Positions 6,579 to 7,639 of a DNA stretch of 7,639 nt are shown here, one piece after another. The number at the start of each line of letters is the position of its first letter. The first letter of the stretch is position 1. The notes under the pieces were generated by a model. That model was not told the origin of the DNA and ran no database searches. It saw only the letters and a program-made list of their open reading frames with translations. The DNA is from Chitinophagaceae bacterium (GTDB lineage Bacteria; Bacteroidota; Bacteroidia; Chitinophagales; Chitinophagaceae), in NCBI GenBank assembly GCA_016786965.1, contig JAEUVL010001065.1, positions 1 through 7,639 of the forward strand. The letters are read 5' to 3'. A program made the translations under genes and the position numbers.

Positions 6579-6634
6579 GGGAGGGTTTGCAGCGTTATGT
6601 ATGTAACAACATAAAAGTTTAGCAGGCCCTCCTT
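6578..6634 (+). promoter_or_regulatory. Putative antiterminator stem of the asd attenuator
   Basis: Bases 6578-6590 (AGGGAGGGTTTGC) can pair without a break with 6622-6634 (GCAGGCCCTCCTT): 13 pairs, three of them G-U. The enclosed 31 bases contain a further 6-bp hairpin, TTATGT (6595-6600) with ACATAA (6609-6614). The 3' arm contains CCCTCC (6627-6632), the 5' arm of the downstream terminator, so forming this stem prevents termination. The 5' arm begins in the leader-peptide stop codon and would be masked by a ribosome sitting there. Confidence 0.6.
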
Positions 6635-6650
6635 AACCGGAGGGTTTTTT
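6624..6650 (+). terminator. Intrinsic terminator in the asd leader (attenuator)
   Basis: CCCTCC (6627-6632) and GGAGGG (6639-6644) form a GC-rich 6-bp stem around the loop TTAACC, extendable by two G-U and one A-U pair using 6624-6626 and the first T's, and followed by TTTTTT (6645-6650). It lies 39 bases before the asd ATG and after the promoter, with no full-length gene ending upstream on this strand, so its natural role is premature termination of the asd transcript. Confidence 0.8.
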
Positions 6651-6651
6651 A

Positions 6652-6664
6652 TTTGTCTGACAAA
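6652..6664. repeat. Short palindrome between attenuator and asd
   Basis: TTTGTC, a central T, then GACAAA form a perfect 13-base dyad just after the terminator T-run. As RNA it could fold only as a 5-bp stem with a 3-base loop. It may be an operator or chance. Confidence 0.3.
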
Positions 6665-6689
6665 GAATAAAATTAAAACAGAAACTAAA

Positions 6690-7639
6690 ATGAAAGTTGC
6701 AGTAGTCGGTGCCACAGGATTAGTGGGCACCAAAATGTTACAGGTGTTAGCAGAAAGAAATTTTCCCGTTACAGAGCTGGTGCCCGTTGCTTCGGAAAGA
6801 TCAGTAGGTAAGGAAGTGGATTTTCGGGGAAAAAAGTATAAAGTAGTGAGCATGGCAGATGGTATTGCTGCTAAGCCGGCAGTTGCTATTTTTTCTGCTG
6901 GTGGCGGTACATCGTTGGAGTGGGCCCCCAAATTTGCCGAAGCAGGCATTACAGTGATCGATAACTCATCTGCCTGGCGGATGGATCCCGGCAAGCCACT
7001 GGTGGTGCCGGAGATCAATGCGGATATACTTACTGCTGCTGATAAGATCATTGCTAATCCCAACTGCTCTACCATCCAGATGGTGGTAGCATTAAATCCA
7101 CTACATAAGAAATATGGTATCAAAAGAATTGTTGTATCCACATATCAAAGTGTAACCGGAACCGGTGTGAAAGCAGTGGAGCAATTGCAGGGAGAAAGAG
7201 AAAAAGCCGTAAAAGGTGACAGCGCAGATTACCCCATGGCTTATAAATACCCGATCGACCTGAATGTGATTCCGCAGATAGATGTGTTTCTGGATAATGG
7301 ATACACAAAAGAGGAAATGAAAATGGTGAAAGAGACCTGCAAGATCATGCGGGACGATTCTATACGGGTGACGGCTACTACGGTACGTATTCCGGTAATG
7401 GGGGGGCATAGCGAGGCTGTAAATGTGGAATTTGAAAAGGATTATGACCTGGCTGAAGTAAGGTCTATCCTACAGTCTTCACCCGGAATAATAGTGGTGG
7501 ATGATATAGCCAACCAGCAGTACCCCATGCCGATGGACGCACATGAAAAAGATGATGTATTTGTAGGAAGGCTTCGCCGTGATGAAAGCCAGCCAAACAC
7601 CCTGAATATGTGGGTGGTGAGTGACAACCTCCGTAAAGG
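6690..7639 (+). CDS. asd: Aspartate-semialdehyde dehydrogenase, 3' end outside the window
   Basis: The frame runs from ATG 6690 without a stop to the window end, giving 316 complete codons of an expected ~330. The enzyme reduces aspartyl phosphate to aspartate semialdehyde with NADPH, at the branch point to lysine/diaminopimelate, threonine, isoleucine and methionine. The NADP-binding motif GATGLVGTKM is at 7-16, and FSAGGGTS (68-75) and DNSSAWR (91-97) are conserved. PNCSTIQ (124-130) holds the catalytic Cys126. TYQSVTGTG (151-159) includes the active-site Gln153, and RIPVMGGHSEAVNVEF (233-248) includes the substrate Arg233 and base His240. All key residues are present. A long A-rich leader without a Shine-Dalgarno sequence precedes the start; the start is secure because the nucleotide-binding motif follows within six residues. 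Expression is probably set by the attenuator at 6534-6650. Cytoplasmic, normally a homodimer or tetramer. Confidence 0.96.
   Translation, partial: MKVAVVGATGLVGTKMLQVLAERNFPVTELVPVASERSVGKEVDFRGKKYKVVSMADGIAAKPAVAIFSAGGGTSLEWAPKFAEAGITVIDNSSAWRMDPGKPLVVPEINADILTAADKIIANPNCSTIQMVVALNPLHKKYGIKRIVVSTYQSVTGTGVKAVEQLQGEREKAVKGDSADYPMAYKYPIDLNVIPQIDVFLDNGYTKEEMKMVKETCKIMRDDSIRVTATTVRIPVMGGHSEAVNVEFEKDYDLAEVRSILQSSPGIIVVDDIANQQYPMPMDAHEKDDVFVGRLRRDESQPNTLNMWVVSDNLRK

Noticed and set aside
6534..6650. A metabolite riboswitch (SAM or lysine type) before asd
   Set aside because: I could not match the leader to the conserved core of any riboswitch class I know. The short Lys/Thr frame and the two competing stems explain it better.
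6338..7141. Long minus-strand open frame of 267 codons across the asd leader and gene
   Set aside because: It lies antisense to asd, crosses the promoter and attenuator, and shows no protein-family features; asd on the plus strand has all its catalytic motifs.

Overview
The window looks like a chromosomal segment of a Bacteroidota bacterium, most likely from the Chitinophagaceae/Sphingobacteria side. Several things point there: recurrent TAnnTTTG (-7 type) promoter elements, A-rich leaders without Shine-Dalgarno sequences, a lipoprotein with a Cys-Lys-Lys-Lys N-terminus, a large secreted lamin-tail protein ending in a gliding/FlgD-like module, and a PaaE-type reductase. This assignment is inference from style and protein families; no rRNA is present. 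I see no tRNA, insertion sequence, phage gene or CRISPR.

Layout. (1) 2-502 (+): the 3' part of a small lipoprotein gene, cut by the window edge just before its lipobox. (2) 572-2889 (-): a co-directional run, in transcription order a secreted NTF2-like protein, a TetR-family regulator, and paaE, a flavin/2Fe-2S reductase. The paaABCD oxygenase genes do not follow. (3) 2890-3059: a divergent promoter region. (4) 3060-3983 (+): a PfkB-family kinase, ending at a strong hairpin terminator shared with the converging genes. (5) 4044-6423 (-): a two-gene unit of a secreted lamin-tail/Ig/FlgD-like protein followed by a six-helix membrane protein. (6) 6424-6689: a 266-base divergent control region. 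(7) 6690 to the window end (+): asd, aspartate-semialdehyde dehydrogenase, lacking only about its last 15 codons.

The most notable item is the asd leader. A good Bacteroidota promoter (TTTG-N20-TATTTTTG) is followed by a 14-codon reading frame, MINLKHTKRTKKHS, in which four codons are Lys, two Thr and one Ile, all end products of the aspartate pathway that asd serves. Immediately after its TGA stop lies a G-rich strand that can pair over 13 contiguous positions with the 5' arm of a downstream GC-rich terminator hairpin plus six T's. The two pairings exclude each other. The geometry is that of ribosome-mediated transcription attenuation: a ribosome finishing the leader would cover the G-rich strand and let the terminator form, while one stalled at Lys/Thr codons would leave it free to block the terminator. 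A 14-base palindrome overlaps the promoter and could add a second layer of control.

Apart from this, the genes look like ordinary core and accessory loci whose neighbours share little obvious function.
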